Positions 8,607 through 17,981 of a stretch of DNA of 48,088 bases are shown here, in pieces. Made by a program: the position numbers and the translations under genes. The notes under the pieces were generated by a model, which saw nothing but the letters and a program-made list of their open reading frames with translations, did no database searches and was not told the origin of the DNA. How positions within the stretch are numbered: position 1 is the stretch's first letter; each line of letters opens with the position of its first letter. The stretch is from the NCBI RefSeq assembly GCF_000252955.1, contig NC_014228.1:1081832-1129919 (forward strand). Direction: 5' to 3'. The stretch comes from Xenorhabdus nematophila ATCC 19061. GTDB taxonomy: Bacteria; Pseudomonadota; Gammaproteobacteria; Enterobacterales; Enterobacteriaceae.

Positions 8607-8633
8607 AAAAAAAGCTCCGTGTAGGAACGGAGC
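8607..8633 (-). terminator. Terminator of the prp operon
   Basis: Read on the minus strand, GCTCCGT and ACGGAGC form a 7-bp stem around TCCTAC, followed by seven T residues. It lies about 100 bases after the prpE stop and ends the prpBCDE transcript. Confidence 0.85.
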
Positions 8634-8735
8634 AGAAATAGGTAAAGGTAGCTGGGAAAATGTAGTACAGGTAGACAATAACTCTCCTATATTAAATATG
8701 GGGTAAACGAAAAGACCATTTAAGCATTTAAGCAT

Positions 8736-10293
8736 TTAATGAAAGATTGTATTACGGATAACTTCCAGAGAAGCTGGGTTCTCAATTAAGGCAATATTGC
8801 TGGGTTCACGTCCTTCACAAATTGCCTGCATAGTACAGCGCAACATTTTTCCTGAGCGTGTTTTTGGTAACTGGCTCACAAAATAGACGCGTGCCGGACG
8901 GCCAACGCGGCCAATTTTTTGATCCACCAATATCATCAGTGCCTTTTCCAACGTTGCAAAATGGTCAGCATTTTGGATTTCCCGTCTTTCCTTGAGCACA
9001 GCGAAAGCAATAGCTGCTTGTCCTTTTACCTCATCTTTGATACCAACTACAGCGACTTCAGCGACACCTTCATGACGGGCAATACACTCTTCGATTTCTC
9101 GTGTGCCTAAACGATGACCTGAAACATTAATCACATCATCCGAACGTCCCAGAATAAAATAGTATCCGTCGTTGTCACGAATTCCCCAGTCGAAGGTGGA
9201 ATAGACGGGTTGGTCAAAGCGTTTCCAGTGATGAAATATCGTAGTTGGCGATACAATCCGTCGCGTATTTTTTCAGGACACGGATTGCTGTAGGCGCAGA
9301 AAACATTCGGGTAACCTGATGCTTTTCGACAATTTGCCACCAAATGCTGGCATCCGAACGTATCGGCAGCCTTTCATACAGGATGGTCGCCATTCCGGCG
9401 ATCAGAGGGGCATAAATAATATAAGAATGCCCGACTATCCATCCGATGTCTGATGTACAGAAGAAAACACCTCCTGCCTTACCACCAAATATCATGTCCA
9501 TTGACGTAGCCAATGCGACGGCATAGCCGCCGACATCCCGCTGTACCCCTTTGGGCGTTCCTGTTGTACCTGATGTATAGAGCACACAGGAGGTTTCATT
9601 GGATTCAAGCCATGTGACGGGAGCTTCTGCATCAATATGCGTTTGTCGCAATGCTGCGAAATCCACATCCCTGTCTTTTACCCAATTGATATCCGCTAAC
9701 CCTCTATTCACCATCAACACATGACGTGGTGTGTGGTCTGCTAATTCAATGGCTTCATCCAATAATGGCTTATAGGGAATGACCTTACCACCGCGTGATC
9801 CGGCATCTGCGGAGACAACCAAAACAGGGCGGGCGTTATCTAATCGGGTTGCTAAGCTGTGGGAAGCAAAGCCGCCAAATACCACTGAATGGATAGCCCC
9901 GATACGGGCGCAGGCCAGTAAAATAAACAGGGCTTCTGCGACCATTGGCATATAGACAACAACACGATCACCTTTTGTCACACCCAGTGAAAGCATCATG
10001 GCAGCGGCTCTATTGACTTCCTGATGTAATTCTTTATAGGTAAATACTTTTTCACTGTTGGTTTCAGTTGAAATGGCAATCAATGCTCTGGCATCAGGCT
10101 GGCTTTCCAGCCAGCGATCGACGGCGTTATAGCAAAGATTGGTTTTCCCTCCGCAGAACCAGCGGGCAAAGGGCGGATTGCTGTGATCCAGCACTTGTTC
10201 AAAAGGCTGTTGCCAATGTATCCGCCTGGCTTGTTCTGCCCAAAAAGCACTCGGATCATCAATCGAATGCTGATAGAAATCCTGGAATGACAT
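8736..10293 (-). pseudogene. prpE: Propionyl-CoA synthetase, broken by an internal deletion
   Basis: AMP-forming acyl-CoA synthetase that would activate propionate for the methylcitrate cycle. The N-terminal part (from MSFQDFYQHS, ATG at 10293 behind AGGAG) is intact through the AMP-binding loop YTSGTTGTPKG and up to ISSLETL, where a TGA at 9214-9216 stops it. The C-terminal part resumes in another frame with VYSTFDWGIRDNDGY and the HRLGTREIEE, LPKTRSGKMLR motifs, so the acetylation-controlled lysine is still encoded. About 110 residues present in E. coli PrpE between these points are absent. The junction, read on the minus strand, is CACTGGAAACGCTTT (9216-9230), which codes for SLETL in one frame and HWKRF in the other: both ends of the lost piece probably shared it. 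Loss of this enzyme can be covered by other acyl-CoA synthetases. Confidence 0.93.
9216..9230 (-). other. Deletion junction in prpE, 15-base microhomology
   Basis: The sequence CACTGGAAACGCTTT fits both sides of the break: upstream frame ...S-S-L-E-T-L, downstream frame ...H-W-K-R-F-D-Q-P-V-Y. This is the footprint expected when two short direct repeats recombine or slip and the interval between them, not a multiple of three long, is lost. Confidence 0.75.
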
Positions 10294-10380
10294 AATTTCT
10301 CCTGATTCTGTGCAGGTAAGGCGCGGTTCCATTCTGAGCCAGAACCGCTGTCTTTCGTTATTCAAGCCACCGTTTGAAAT

Positions 10381-11844
10381 CTATGGGTTGCCATCATCAA
10401 CGTACAAATCGAGATATTCATTGACAGAAATATCTCTCAGTGACATCAGGTCGAGGGAGACAGCCAGAATTTTTTGTTGCTGTTCCCCCGGGAAACGGCG
10501 GGCCAGATTGGTTTTGAATTTCTCTTCCAATAAAGGAATACCCTCTTTGCGACGGCGCGCATGCCCAATCGGGAACTCAACTTTAATTTCATCCAATTGA
10601 GTGCCGTCAGTAAATACCAGAGTCAACGCATTGGTGATAGCGCGCTTTTCTGGGGCATGATAATCGCGGGTAAAATCGGGATCTTCGACACAGATTATTT
10701 TTTCCCTTAAGGCATCAATGCGGGGATCGGCGGCGATATTATCCTCATAATCCGCCGCAGTCAGACGACCAAAAATCAGAGGAATGGCCACCATATATTG
10801 GATACAGTGATCCCGGTCTGCCGGATTATCCAATGGGCCTTTTTTATCAATGATTCTGATGCAGGCTTCATGGGTTCGGATAGTAATCTGGGCGATATCT
10901 TCAACCTGTTTACCCCGTTCTTTCAGTTGATGATGCAGGCTGATTGCGGCTTCCACGGCAGTTTGTGAATGGAATTCTGCCGGGAAAGCGATTTTGAACA
11001 GCACATTTTCCATCACATAAGAACCATAAGGCCGCTGAAACCGGAAGGGTTTACCCCCGAACGAAACATCATAAAAACCCCATGTTTTTGCGGTTAATGC
11101 AGAGGGGTATCCCATTTCACCTTTTTGCGCAATGAGGGCAAGAAGTACCGCACGGGAAGTTGCATTTCCTGCCGCCCAGGATTTGCGGGAACCGGTATTG
11201 GGTGCATGGCGATAAGTTCTTAAGGATTGCCCGTCAACCCAGGCCAGTGAAACGGCACTTAATATTTCTTCACGCGACAGGCCCAGCATTTGAGCAACAA
11301 CGGCTGTGGAAGCCACTTTGACTAAGACCACATGGTCTAACCCGACTTTATTGAAGGCATTTTCTAATGCCAGACAGCCTTGAATCTCATGCGCTTTGAT
11401 CATGGCCGTCAGTACATCCCACATCGTCAGCGGTGTTTCCCCACGGGCAATCGCATTTCTCGATAGCCAGTCGGCAGTGGCGAGTATTCCCCCCAGATTG
11501 TCAGACGGGTGTCCCCATTCCGCCGCCAGCCAAGTGTCATTGAAGTCCAGCCAGCGGATCATGGCACCAATGTTGAATGCCGCCTGGACAGGATCGAGCT
11601 GGAATGGCGTTCCCGGCACACGAGCGCCGTTAGGCACCACCGTTCCCGGCACAATCGGCCCCAATAATTTTGTGCAGGCGGCGTATTCCAATGCTTCCAG
11701 TCCACAGCCCAACGTATCAATAAGGCAGTGATGGGCGGTCGCGTAAGCGATCGGGGATACGATGGTGTAGTCCATGACATAATCCACAATATCGACAATC
11801 ACCTGATCATAATCAGGGCGGTTGTTTACAACAGAGGCAGACAT
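10381..11844 (-). CDS. prpD: 2-Methylcitrate dehydratase
   Basis: Cofactor-free dehydratase of the MmgE/PrpD family that converts 2-methylcitrate toward 2-methylisocitrate. The 487-residue protein matches E. coli PrpD from MSA through NEYLDLYV, including [19 protein letters not shown], the [18 protein letters not shown] block and [14 protein letters not shown] 11844 is chosen because it matches the enterobacterial start; an ATG two codons upstream is also in frame. It lies between prpC and prpE in the usual enterobacterial order, 19 bases after prpC. No damage is seen. Confidence 0.95.
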   Translation of the reverse strand: MSASVVNNRPDYDQVIVDIVDYVMDYTIVSPIAYATAHHCLIDTLGCGLEALEYAACTKLLGPIVPGTVVPNGARVPGTPFQLDPVQAAFNIGAMIRWLDFNDTWLAAEWGHPSDNLGGILATADWLSRNAIARGETPLTMWDVLTAMIKAHEIQGCLALENAFNKVGLDHVVLVKVASTAVVAQMLGLSREEILSAVSLAWVDGQSLRTYRHAPNTGSRKSWAAGNATSRAVLLALIAQKGEMGYPSALTAKTWGFYDVSFGGKPFRFQRPYGSYVMENVLFKIAFPAEFHSQTAVEAAISLHHQLKERGKQVEDIAQITIRTHEACIRIIDKKGPLDNPADRDHCIQYMVAIPLIFGRLTAADYEDNIAADPRIDALREKIICVEDPDFTRDYHAPEKRAITNALTLVFTDGTQLDEIKVEFPIGHARRRKEGIPLLEEKFKTNLARRFPGEQQQKILAVSLDLMSLRDISVNEYLDLYVDDGNP

Positions 11845-11863
11845 AATCAATCCTTAAATTGAG

Positions 11864-13039
11864 CTATTTACGTTGTTCTATCGGTATAAAGGGCAAATTT
11901 TCAGGGCCGGTATAGTGAGCGGCAGGGCGGATTATTTTGTTATCAATGCGTTGCTCAATAATGTGTGCCGCCCAACCAGAAGTACGGGCCATGACAAACA
12001 GGGGCGTAAACATGGCGGCCGGAACGCCCATCATGTGATAAGACACCGCAGAGAACCAGTCGAGATTCGGGAACATTTTCTTGTGATCCCACATCACGGA
12101 TTCGATCAGATCCGCAATGTCATACATTTGGGTTGTCCCCGATTCCTGGGACAATTGCAGAGCGATCTCTTTAATCACTTTATGGCGCGGATCGGAAACG
12201 GTATAAACCGGATGACCAAAACCAATAATGACCTCTTTTCGTTCCAATCGGGCGAGAATATCGGCCTTGGCTTGCGCCGGAGTGTCATAGCGTTGCTGAA
12301 TTTCGAACGACACTTCGTTGGCTCCGCCATGTTTTGGCCCTCTCAGGGCACCAATACCGCCGGTAATGGCTGAGTAAATATCTGATCCTGTGCCTGCAAT
12401 CACGCGACTGGCGAAAGTAGACGCATTGAATTCATGTTCGGCATACAGGATCAGGGAGGTGTGCATGGCTTTTTCCCACGATTCCGACGGTTTTTGACCA
12501 TGCAGGAGATGGAGAAAATGCCCGCCAATGGAATCATCATCGGTTTGGACGTCAATGCGGCGCCCATTGTGGCTGTAGTGATACCAATAAAGAAGTATTG
12601 AGCCAAGGGAAGCCAGTAGGCGATCCGCGATATCCCGCGCGCCTGCAAAGTTATGATCTTCTTTTTCCGGCAGAGTACAACCCAGAACAGAAACACCGGT
12701 ACGCATCACATCCATAGGATGCGCGACGGCCGGCAAGGCTTCCAGTGCGGATTTAACACTGCTGGGCAGACCGCGCAGGGCTTTCAATTTGGCTTTGTAG
12801 GATGTGAGTTCTGCGCGGGCAGGAAGTTTATCGTGGATGAGTAAATAGGCTATTTCTTCAAATTCACAATGGGCAGCTAAATCGAGAATATTATAACCAC
12901 GGTAATGTAAATCGTTACCGTTCTTCCCCACGGTACAGAGCGCGGTATTGCCCGCAGTAATACCGGAAAGGGCAACGGATTTTTTGGGTTTGAACGGCGT
13001 TGATTCGGTAGATCCCGTTGTCATATTCTGTTTATTCAT
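11864..13039 (-). CDS. prpC: 2-Methylcitrate synthase
   Basis: Citrate-synthase-fold enzyme joining propionyl-CoA and oxaloacetate to 2-methylcitrate. The 391-residue protein has the RGYNILDLA block, the catalytic His region [26 protein letters not shown] and the C-terminal catalytic Asp region in [15 protein letters not shown]. The ATG at 13039 lies inside the end of prpB (8-base overlap), preceded by AGGTG; a longer frame reaching 13126 is only prpB read in another frame. The overlap implies translational coupling with prpB. Confidence 0.95.
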   Translation of the reverse strand: MNKQNMTTGSTESTPFKPKKSVALSGITAGNTALCTVGKNGNDLHYRGYNILDLAAHCEFEEIAYLLIHDKLPARAELTSYKAKLKALRGLPSSVKSALEALPAVAHPMDVMRTGVSVLGCTLPEKEDHNFAGARDIADRLLASLGSILLYWYHYSHNGRRIDVQTDDDSIGGHFLHLLHGQKPSESWEKAMHTSLILYAEHEFNASTFASRVIAGTGSDIYSAITGGIGALRGPKHGGANEVSFEIQQRYDTPAQAKADILARLERKEVIIGFGHPVYTVSDPRHKVIKEIALQLSQESGTTQMYDIADLIESVMWDHKKMFPNLDWFSAVSYHMMGVPAAMFTPLFVMARTSGWAAHIIEQRIDNKIIRPAAHYTGPENLPFIPIEQRK

Positions 13040-13937
13040 GAGTAACACCTCTGCTGTTTTTCTGCGAAAACAGGGCATCCAGTTTTCGCTCGAAAGCGTA
13101 GTAGTTGATGCTTTCATACAGTTCATTACGGGTTTGCATCATATTGATGACATTTTTCTGTGTCCCATCGCGACGCAGTGCGGTATAGACTTGTTCGGCC
13201 GCTTTATTCATGGCCCGGAAGGCTGATAGCGGGTAAAGGGCGATAGCAACATCCACACTTCTTAGTTCTTCAATGGTAAAGAGCGGGGTAGCGCCAAACT
13301 CAGTAATATTCGCCAAAATGGGAACCTGCACTCTGGATGCGAATGCCTTATACATAGGCAGTTCTGTAATCGCTTCAGGGAACAGCATATCTGCACCCGC
13401 TTCAATGTAAGCGGCGGCTCTGTCCAGAGCGGCATCCATCCCTTCCACCGCCAGTGCATCCGTGCGTGCCATAATGACAAAATCCGCATCGGTACGGGCA
13501 TCAACGGCAGCCTTGATACGGTCTACCATCTCTGCTCGGGAGACAATTTCTTTATTTGGACGATGCCCGCAACGTTTGGCACCGACCTGATCTTCAATAT
13601 GAAGACCCGCCGCGCCAGCTTTGATTATTGAACGAACGGTACGGGCAACATTAAATGCTGAGGAACCAAAACCGATATCGGCATCGACAAGCAGCGGTAA
13701 ATCGCATACATCAGTGATACGGCGGATATCAGTCAATACATCATCTAGCGTTGAGATACCTAAATCGGGTAGGCCCAGTGAACCGGCAGAAACGCCGCCC
13801 CCTGACAGGTAAATAGCCTTGTAACCCGCTCGTTTGGCCAGTAACGCATGATTGGCATTGATGGTTCCGACTATCTGTAATGGGGATTCGGCCTCTATTG
13901 CCCGACGAAAAGCCAAACCCGCAGAAGAAAATGCCAT
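13032..13937 (-). CDS. prpB: 2-Methylisocitrate lyase
   Basis: TIM-barrel enzyme of the isocitrate lyase/PEP mutase superfamily; it splits 2-methylisocitrate into pyruvate and succinate. Family motifs: [18 protein letters not shown], the Mg-binding VDADIGFGS, and the catalytic-loop signature [12 protein letters not shown] with its active-site cysteine. 301 residues, normal for the family. ATG 13937 has GAGGTC just upstream and matches the E. coli start better than the frame's earlier ATG. It is the first gene of the prp operon, 43 bases after the predicted sigma-54 start site. Confidence 0.95.
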   Translation of the reverse strand: MAFSSAGLAFRRAIEAESPLQIVGTINANHALLAKRAGYKAIYLSGGGVSAGSLGLPDLGISTLDDVLTDIRRITDVCDLPLLVDADIGFGSSAFNVARTVRSIIKAGAAGLHIEDQVGAKRCGHRPNKEIVSRAEMVDRIKAAVDARTDADFVIMARTDALAVEGMDAALDRAAAYIEAGADMLFPEAITELPMYKAFASRVQVPILANITEFGATPLFTIEELRSVDVAIALYPLSAFRAMNKAAEQVYTALRRDGTQKNVINMMQTRNELYESINYYAFERKLDALFSQKNSRGVTHE

Positions 13938-13990
13938 ATATGACCTCATTGTTACTAAAATGAAACTAATTTGTACTTCATTTTTATATA

Positions 13991-14006
13991 AGCAAAGTGT
14001 ATGCCA
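13991..14006 (-). promoter_or_regulatory. Sigma-54 (-24/-12) promoter of prpBCDE
   Basis: On the minus strand the sequence TGGCATACACTTTGCT fits the sigma-54 consensus TGGCACG-N4-TTGCA at all key bases: GG and GC are ten bases apart. The start of transcription would fall near 13980, about 43 bases before the prpB ATG. PrpR, encoded divergently, is a sigma-54 activator, so the context supports the call. Confidence 0.88.
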
Positions 14007-14157
14007 AAAATTAAAAACGGGCTGTCTGATGAGCCAATGTTTGAGGTTGAAATATTTTTTTATTATAAATCAATATGATGGTTGTTTTTTCAGGATGTGG
14101 TGGTGACGGGATCTTTATTGGTTATAATGTATACTTGTTTCGTTTTGAATCAATTAT

Positions 14158-14192
14158 GTTTCATTTTTGTTTCATTCATTAAGGTTGAAACA
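14158..14192. promoter_or_regulatory. Candidate PrpR upstream activating site
   Basis: Between prpB and prpR, GTTTCA occurs at 14158-14163 and 14169-14174, and TGAAAC at 14186-14191. The outer pair TGTTTCA / TGAAACA (14168-14174 and 14186-14192) is a perfect inverted repeat with an 11-base spacer. It lies about 165 bases upstream of the sigma-54 promoter, a normal enhancer distance. Assignment to PrpR is inferred from position and symmetry. Confidence 0.5.
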
Positions 14193-14202
14193 GGGGGGGG
14201 GG
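14193..14202 (+). repeat. Run of ten G residues at the prpR ribosome binding site
   Basis: Ten consecutive G bases end one base before the prpR ATG and occupy the place of the Shine-Dalgarno sequence. Such runs change length by slippage, so translation of prpR may vary between cells. The length should be checked against reads because homopolymers are also prone to sequencing error. Confidence 0.8.
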
Positions 14203-14203
14203 A

Positions 14204-15862
14204 ATGGCATTAATTCATGCGGGGGAACGTAATAGGAATAAGCCTGTGATTTGGACCGTTTCCATTTCCAGGTTGTTTGATCTTTTTCGTGCTATTACGC
14301 CAGAATTTGATCATCAGGCTGAAATTACACCGATTCAGCTGGGTTTTGAGCAGGCAATTAAACATATTCGTCAACGTCTGGAAACAGAGCATTGTGACGC
14401 CGTTATTTGTGCGGGTTCTAATGGTGCTTATTTAAAAAGCCGTTTGTCTGTTCCCGTGATTATGGCTAAGGCCAGTGGATTTGATTTCATGCAGGCATTG
14501 GCGCGTGCCCGGCAAATCAGCTCCCGCATTGGTGTCATTAACTACCAGAATACCTTGCCTGTATTGGAAGAGTTTCAGCAACGTTTCAACCTTCGGATTG
14601 AACAACGAAGTTATGTAACGGCAGAAGATGCCAGAACGCAGGTAAATGCGTTGAAGGCAATGGGTATCAAGGTCATCGTGGGAGCGGGGCTGATTACCGA
14701 TCTTGCTTATGCAGCAGGGCTGGTGGGGGTTTTTATCTATTCTGCTGATTCCATCCGACAGGCATTTCAGGATGCACTGGAGATGGCCAGAATGGCTAAA
14801 CTCAATCAGCCGGTCATTTCGCCTTATCCTATGGAGAATAAATTACGTACCCGCCATACGATCAGCGATATCAGGGGGAACTCTGCCACGATAGAACACG
14901 TGCGTAATACCATCATGCTGTATGCCCGTTCAATGGCAACGGTGCTGATTCAGGGCGAAAGCGGTACGGGAAAAGAGCTGGTGGCTCAGTCCATCCACCA
15001 CGAATACACTTTGCGTTATGGGTTGTTAGCAGGTAAGCATTCCCGGCCTTTTGTTGCCGTTAACTGTGGTGCTATTGCCGAGTCTTTGCTGGAAGCCGAA
15101 TTATTTGGCTACGAAGAAGGGGCATTTACCGGATCGCGGCGCGGTGGACGTGCGGGCTTGTTTGAAGTTGCTCACAGGGGAACCTTGTTTCTGGATGAAA
15201 TTGGCGAAATGCCGTTACCGCTGCAAACCCGATTATTGCGGGTACTGGAGGAAAAATCGGTTGTCAGGGTCGGAGGATATCGTCCGATTGAGGTTGATGT
15301 CCGCATTATCTGTGCGACTCATTGCGATTTAGATACATGGGTGCGGGAAGGGCGTTTCCGTGCAGATTTGTTCTATCGTTTGAGTGTATTGCGGATCAAT
15401 GTACCCGCCTTGCGGGAGAGAGGGAGTGATATTGGTTTACTGGCGCTGGAATACCTGCAACGTGCATTGGCTGTGCTCAATTTATCTGTTTCATTATCAA
15501 GAAGAAGAGAACTTGCTGCCTGTCATGGCGCACTACAATCTTATCATTGGCCGGGAAATGTGCGTGAACTGCGTAATTTAATGGAGCGGATAGCACTTTA
15601 CTTAAGTGCTAACCCTGAACAGGTTTTGACGCCTGCATTAATATTATCGCTTTCACCTGAGCGCCAGATTGATATTACTGCTGGCAGTAAGAGCATGAAA
15701 GCCGCCCAGTTCGTTGAACCGGTTTCACTGATTGAAAGTGCGTCTTCGGCACATGATATTGTGGCACGATTCTCAGGTAATCGGCGTGCGGCAGCGGAAT
15801 ATTTGGGTATCAGCCGCACGACGTTGTGGCGAAGATTAAAACAGGAAAAGAGAGAAAATTAA
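14204..15862 (+). CDS. prpR: Propionate catabolism sigma-54 activator
   Basis: Transcription activator of the prp operon. The N-terminal domain (about residues 1-200, starting near [15 protein letters not shown]) is the PrpR-type sensor, known to respond to 2-methylcitrate. The central AAA+ domain has Walker A GESGTGKE at about 251-258, the sigma-54-contact loop GAFTGS near 306 and Walker [12 protein letters not shown]. The C-terminal Fis-type helix-turn-helix is [20 protein letters not shown]. 552 residues, slightly longer than E. coli PrpR. Divergent from prpB, with the shared control region between. The ATG is forced by homology, which places the G10 run in the leader. It appears intact although its target gene prpE is dead. 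Confidence 0.94.
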   Translation: MALIHAGERNRNKPVIWTVSISRLFDLFRAITPEFDHQAEITPIQLGFEQAIKHIRQRLETEHCDAVICAGSNGAYLKSRLSVPVIMAKASGFDFMQALARARQISSRIGVINYQNTLPVLEEFQQRFNLRIEQRSYVTAEDARTQVNALKAMGIKVIVGAGLITDLAYAAGLVGVFIYSADSIRQAFQDALEMARMAKLNQPVISPYPMENKLRTRHTISDIRGNSATIEHVRNTIMLYARSMATVLIQGESGTGKELVAQSIHHEYTLRYGLLAGKHSRPFVAVNCGAIAESLLEAELFGYEEGAFTGSRRGGRAGLFEVAHRGTLFLDEIGEMPLPLQTRLLRVLEEKSVVRVGGYRPIEVDVRIICATHCDLDTWVREGRFRADLFYRLSVLRINVPALRERGSDIGLLALEYLQRALAVLNLSVSLSRRRELAACHGALQSYHWPGNVRELRNLMERIALYLSANPEQVLTPALILSLSPERQIDITAGSKSMKAAQFVEPVSLIESASSAHDIVARFSGNRRAAAEYLGISRTTLWRRLKQEKREN

Positions 15863-15892
15863 ATAATGGGATGTCCGGCTCTTTTATCCTCG

Positions 15893-16861
15893 TTAGTTTC
15901 TATTTGCCAATAAATCAGCGTATCGTTTCATATCAATATTTCCGCCACTTAAAATAATCCCGATGCGTTGACCTTTTAATTGTTCGCACATTGATTTCGC
16001 TGCGGCAAAACCCAAACAGCCGGTAGGCTCGACAACGGTTTTCATCCGTTCTGCTAAAAAGTACATGATATCAACCAGTTCTTCATCTGAAGCTGTCAGA
16101 ATATCTTCAACCAGATGGCGGATAATAGCAAAAGTATGTTGCCCCAAATGCGGTGTTTGTGCGCCATCTGCAAGCGTTTTTGGCGTATCAATATGAACGA
16201 TTTCACCTTTTCTGAAAGATTGCTGGCCATCATTCCCTGCTGCGGGTTCAACCCCAAAAACGCGGCACGCAGGCGACAGGTGAGCAGCAGAAAGTGCTGA
16301 ACCGGATAGTAAGCCGCCGCCACCGAGAGGAATAAACAGTGCATCCAGCTCACCGACTTCTTCAAACAACTCTTTGGCGGCCGTGCCTTGACCGGCGATA
16401 ATATGCGGATGATCGAAAGGCGGGATAAGTGTCATACCGTGCTTTTCTGCCAATTGACGGCCTATTTCTTCACAATTTTCCGTATATCTGTCATAGAAAA
16501 TCACTTTTCCGCCATAGCCTTGGGTTGCCGTTACTTTGGCTTGCGGAGCATCCTGTGGCATCACGATTGTGGCAGAAATCTTCAGTAATTTGGCTGCCAA
16601 TGCGATTGCTTGTGCGTGGTTACCTGATGAAAAAGCAATGACCCCTGCTTTTTTCTGCTCATCACTAAATTGGCTCAACGCATTCATGGCTCCCCGAAAT
16701 TTGAACGCGCCCATCTTTTGATGATTTTCACATTTGAAATAGACTTTGGCGTCAAACATGTCATTGACAGTGGTTGAGGTGAAAACAGGGGTTTTATTGA
16801 TGTATGGTTGAATGCGGGCGTGGGCTTCAGAGATATCATTGTAATCGGGGATAAACTTCAT
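15893..16861 (-). CDS. PLP-dependent threonine/serine dehydratase family (hydroxyaspartate ammonia-lyase-like)
   Basis: Fold-type II PLP enzyme of 322 residues without a regulatory ACT domain. The Schiff-base lysine is K54 in GAFKFRGA, the substrate loop is SSGNHAQA (79-84), and the phosphate-binding loop is GGGG at 180-183. Length and sequence resemble threo-3-hydroxyaspartate ammonia-lyase, serine racemase and catabolic threonine dehydratase, which cannot be separated by eye. The ALHLS-like end RIGIILSGGNID is typical of the group. It ends convergently with prpR, 30 bases away. A link to propionate metabolism (threonine to 2-oxobutyrate to propionyl-CoA) is possible but inferred. Confidence 0.85.
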   Translation of the reverse strand: MKFIPDYNDISEAHARIQPYINKTPVFTSTTVNDMFDAKVYFKCENHQKMGAFKFRGAMNALSQFSDEQKKAGVIAFSSGNHAQAIALAAKLLKISATIVMPQDAPQAKVTATQGYGGKVIFYDRYTENCEEIGRQLAEKHGMTLIPPFDHPHIIAGQGTAAKELFEEVGELDALFIPLGGGGLLSGSALSAAHLSPACRVFGVEPAAGNDGQQSFRKGEIVHIDTPKTLADGAQTPHLGQHTFAIIRHLVEDILTASDEELVDIMYFLAERMKTVVEPTGCLGFAAAKSMCEQLKGQRIGIILSGGNIDMKRYADLLANRN

Positions 16862-16976
16862 TGTATTAGCCTCATGAACTTGGCAGCAAATTTTGATTAA
16901 TGTTATTCAATGTTTCTCGCCAATATAATCACAATTTTATTATTAATACTGGGATAACTATCATTATTATGATTTT

Positions 16977-17147
16977 TTAAGGCGTAATACATTCCTGTGG
17001 TATCCATCCAGTTTCCCCGGAATTTTTATGCGCCCAATACCAGCCATTCAATAAATGTTCGAGGAATAAACATTCCCCTGTTTTTAATGTGATTGGGTTT
17101 GGATACGCACTGACATGATCATGAATAACAGTACCTTTTCTCAGCAT
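16977..17147 (-). CDS. Small SH3-like domain protein (56 residues)
   Basis: Short gene with a clear ribosome site (CAGGAG, 5 bases before ATG). The product begins MLRKGTVIHDHVSAYPNP and ends ETGWIPQECITP. The pattern V-x-D-H...Y-P-x-P-I-x-L-x-x-G-E-x-L-F-L...W-x-W-A...G-x-x-G-W-I-P is that of a single bacterial SH3-type barrel, covering nearly the whole protein. No signal peptide, so it is probably cytoplasmic. Function unknown. It is upstream of the dehydratase gene on the same strand and about 115 bases after the small membrane protein gene. Confidence 0.7.
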   Translation of the reverse strand: MLRKGTVIHDHVSAYPNPITLKTGECLFLEHLLNGWYWAHKNSGETGWIPQECITP

Positions 17148-17262
17148 TTTGACTCCTGAATTATTCTTATCATTGTAAAGGGTATACAGATAACTATTTT
17201 CTGAGTTAACTGATCCTCATAGATAATGCTCCAACTCTCCGGTCATTCCTTAAAGTTCAAAC

Positions 17263-17475
17263 TTACTCGTTATTGCTTCGATACTTCTTATGTAGTCTGA
17301 TCCCAACAATGACAAGACCGATGGCCAGTAAACTTTCAACTGAATTATATAGCCAGTCCACCTCAATATCAGATGTCATCCACTTTAAAATTGACAGAAC
17401 GAGTAAAAATATCCCACCGTAGATGAGCACTAGAGGTGTTTTATCACCGAATGGTAATTTTTCGAATTGTGACAT
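17263..17475 (-). CDS. Small membrane protein, two predicted segments
   Basis: 70-residue protein with two hydrophobic stretches (TPLVLIYGGIFLLVLSILKWM, about 13-33, and SVESLLAIGLVIVGIRL, about 45-61), a short polar connector and a basic C terminus HKKYRSNNE. AAGGA lies 7 bases before the ATG. I do not recognise the family. It lies upstream of the SH3-like gene on the same strand, so the two may be co-transcribed. Confidence 0.65.
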   Translation of the reverse strand: MSQFEKLPFGDKTPLVLIYGGIFLLVLSILKWMTSDIEVDWLYNSVESLLAIGLVIVGIRLHKKYRSNNE

Positions 17476-17717
17476 CTTTAAATCCTTATAATATTTATCA
17501 ATGGTTATTTGATATAAGTTTCACGTATTCGGTAATTCCGAACAACTGAATCCTGTAGCTATAAATGTTCCGGTAGCGCGAGACAGTCCGAATGAACTAA
17601 ATCAGTCAAGCTATACAAGGCCCCTTTGATTCGAACAAATCGAAGCATAGGCTTGCATTGAGGTTAAAGTCATCACAAAAACGGGTAAGCCTGATAAACC
17701 TACTTCCACGATAAAAC

Positions 17718-17771
17718 AAGCGAATAATTTTTAATTTCAGAGGGTAACCAATTGTTAAAAATTATTCGCTT
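17718..17771. repeat. Perfect 17-bp inverted repeat
   Basis: AAGCGAATAATTTTTAA (17718-17734) is exactly complementary to 17755-17771, with a 20-base spacer. It lies in the 500-base gene-free stretch 17476-17981 between the small membrane protein gene and the TonB receptor. It could be a terminator or the relic of a small mobile element. Confidence 0.7.
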
Positions 17772-17860
17772 TTAATTGAGTTGAAATGGAGTTATTAGGC
17801 TCTGTGATAGTAGTGCTCCTTCCGTCCTCTCATCACTTACTGACACTGTGTCCTGATATA

Positions 17861-17899
17861 CCTTGCAATCTCAGGATTATCTGTTCTGAGGTTGCAAGG
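17861..17899. repeat. 14-bp imperfect inverted repeat
   Basis: CCTTGCAATCTCAG and CTGAGGTTGCAAGG pair at 13 of 14 positions around an 11-base loop. It is the second of three hairpins downstream of the TonB receptor gene. Confidence 0.65.
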
Positions 17900-17933
17900 C
17901 GTTCTCTGAGTAACCAATAATTTTGGATGGGAC

Positions 17934-17956
17934 ACCCTCTTAATTTTGAAGAGGGT
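17934..17956. repeat. 8-bp hairpin just after the TonB receptor stop
   Basis: ACCCTCTT and AAGAGGGT form a perfect 8-bp stem around a 7-base loop, 26 bases beyond the receptor stop (minus strand). No T run follows on that strand, so it may stabilise the 3' end rather than terminate. Confidence 0.55.
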
Positions 17957-17981
17957 TAGGGGTTAAATGGTTAAATGCGGG

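Noticed and set aside
8442..8624. 60-codon plus-strand frame (MVMSKSFPTELYEQ...)
   Set aside because: No recognisable family or ribosome site, and it runs through the prp terminator hairpin on the other strand.
11873..12373. 166-codon plus-strand frame over prpC
   Set aside because: Antisense shadow of the conserved citrate-synthase-like gene.
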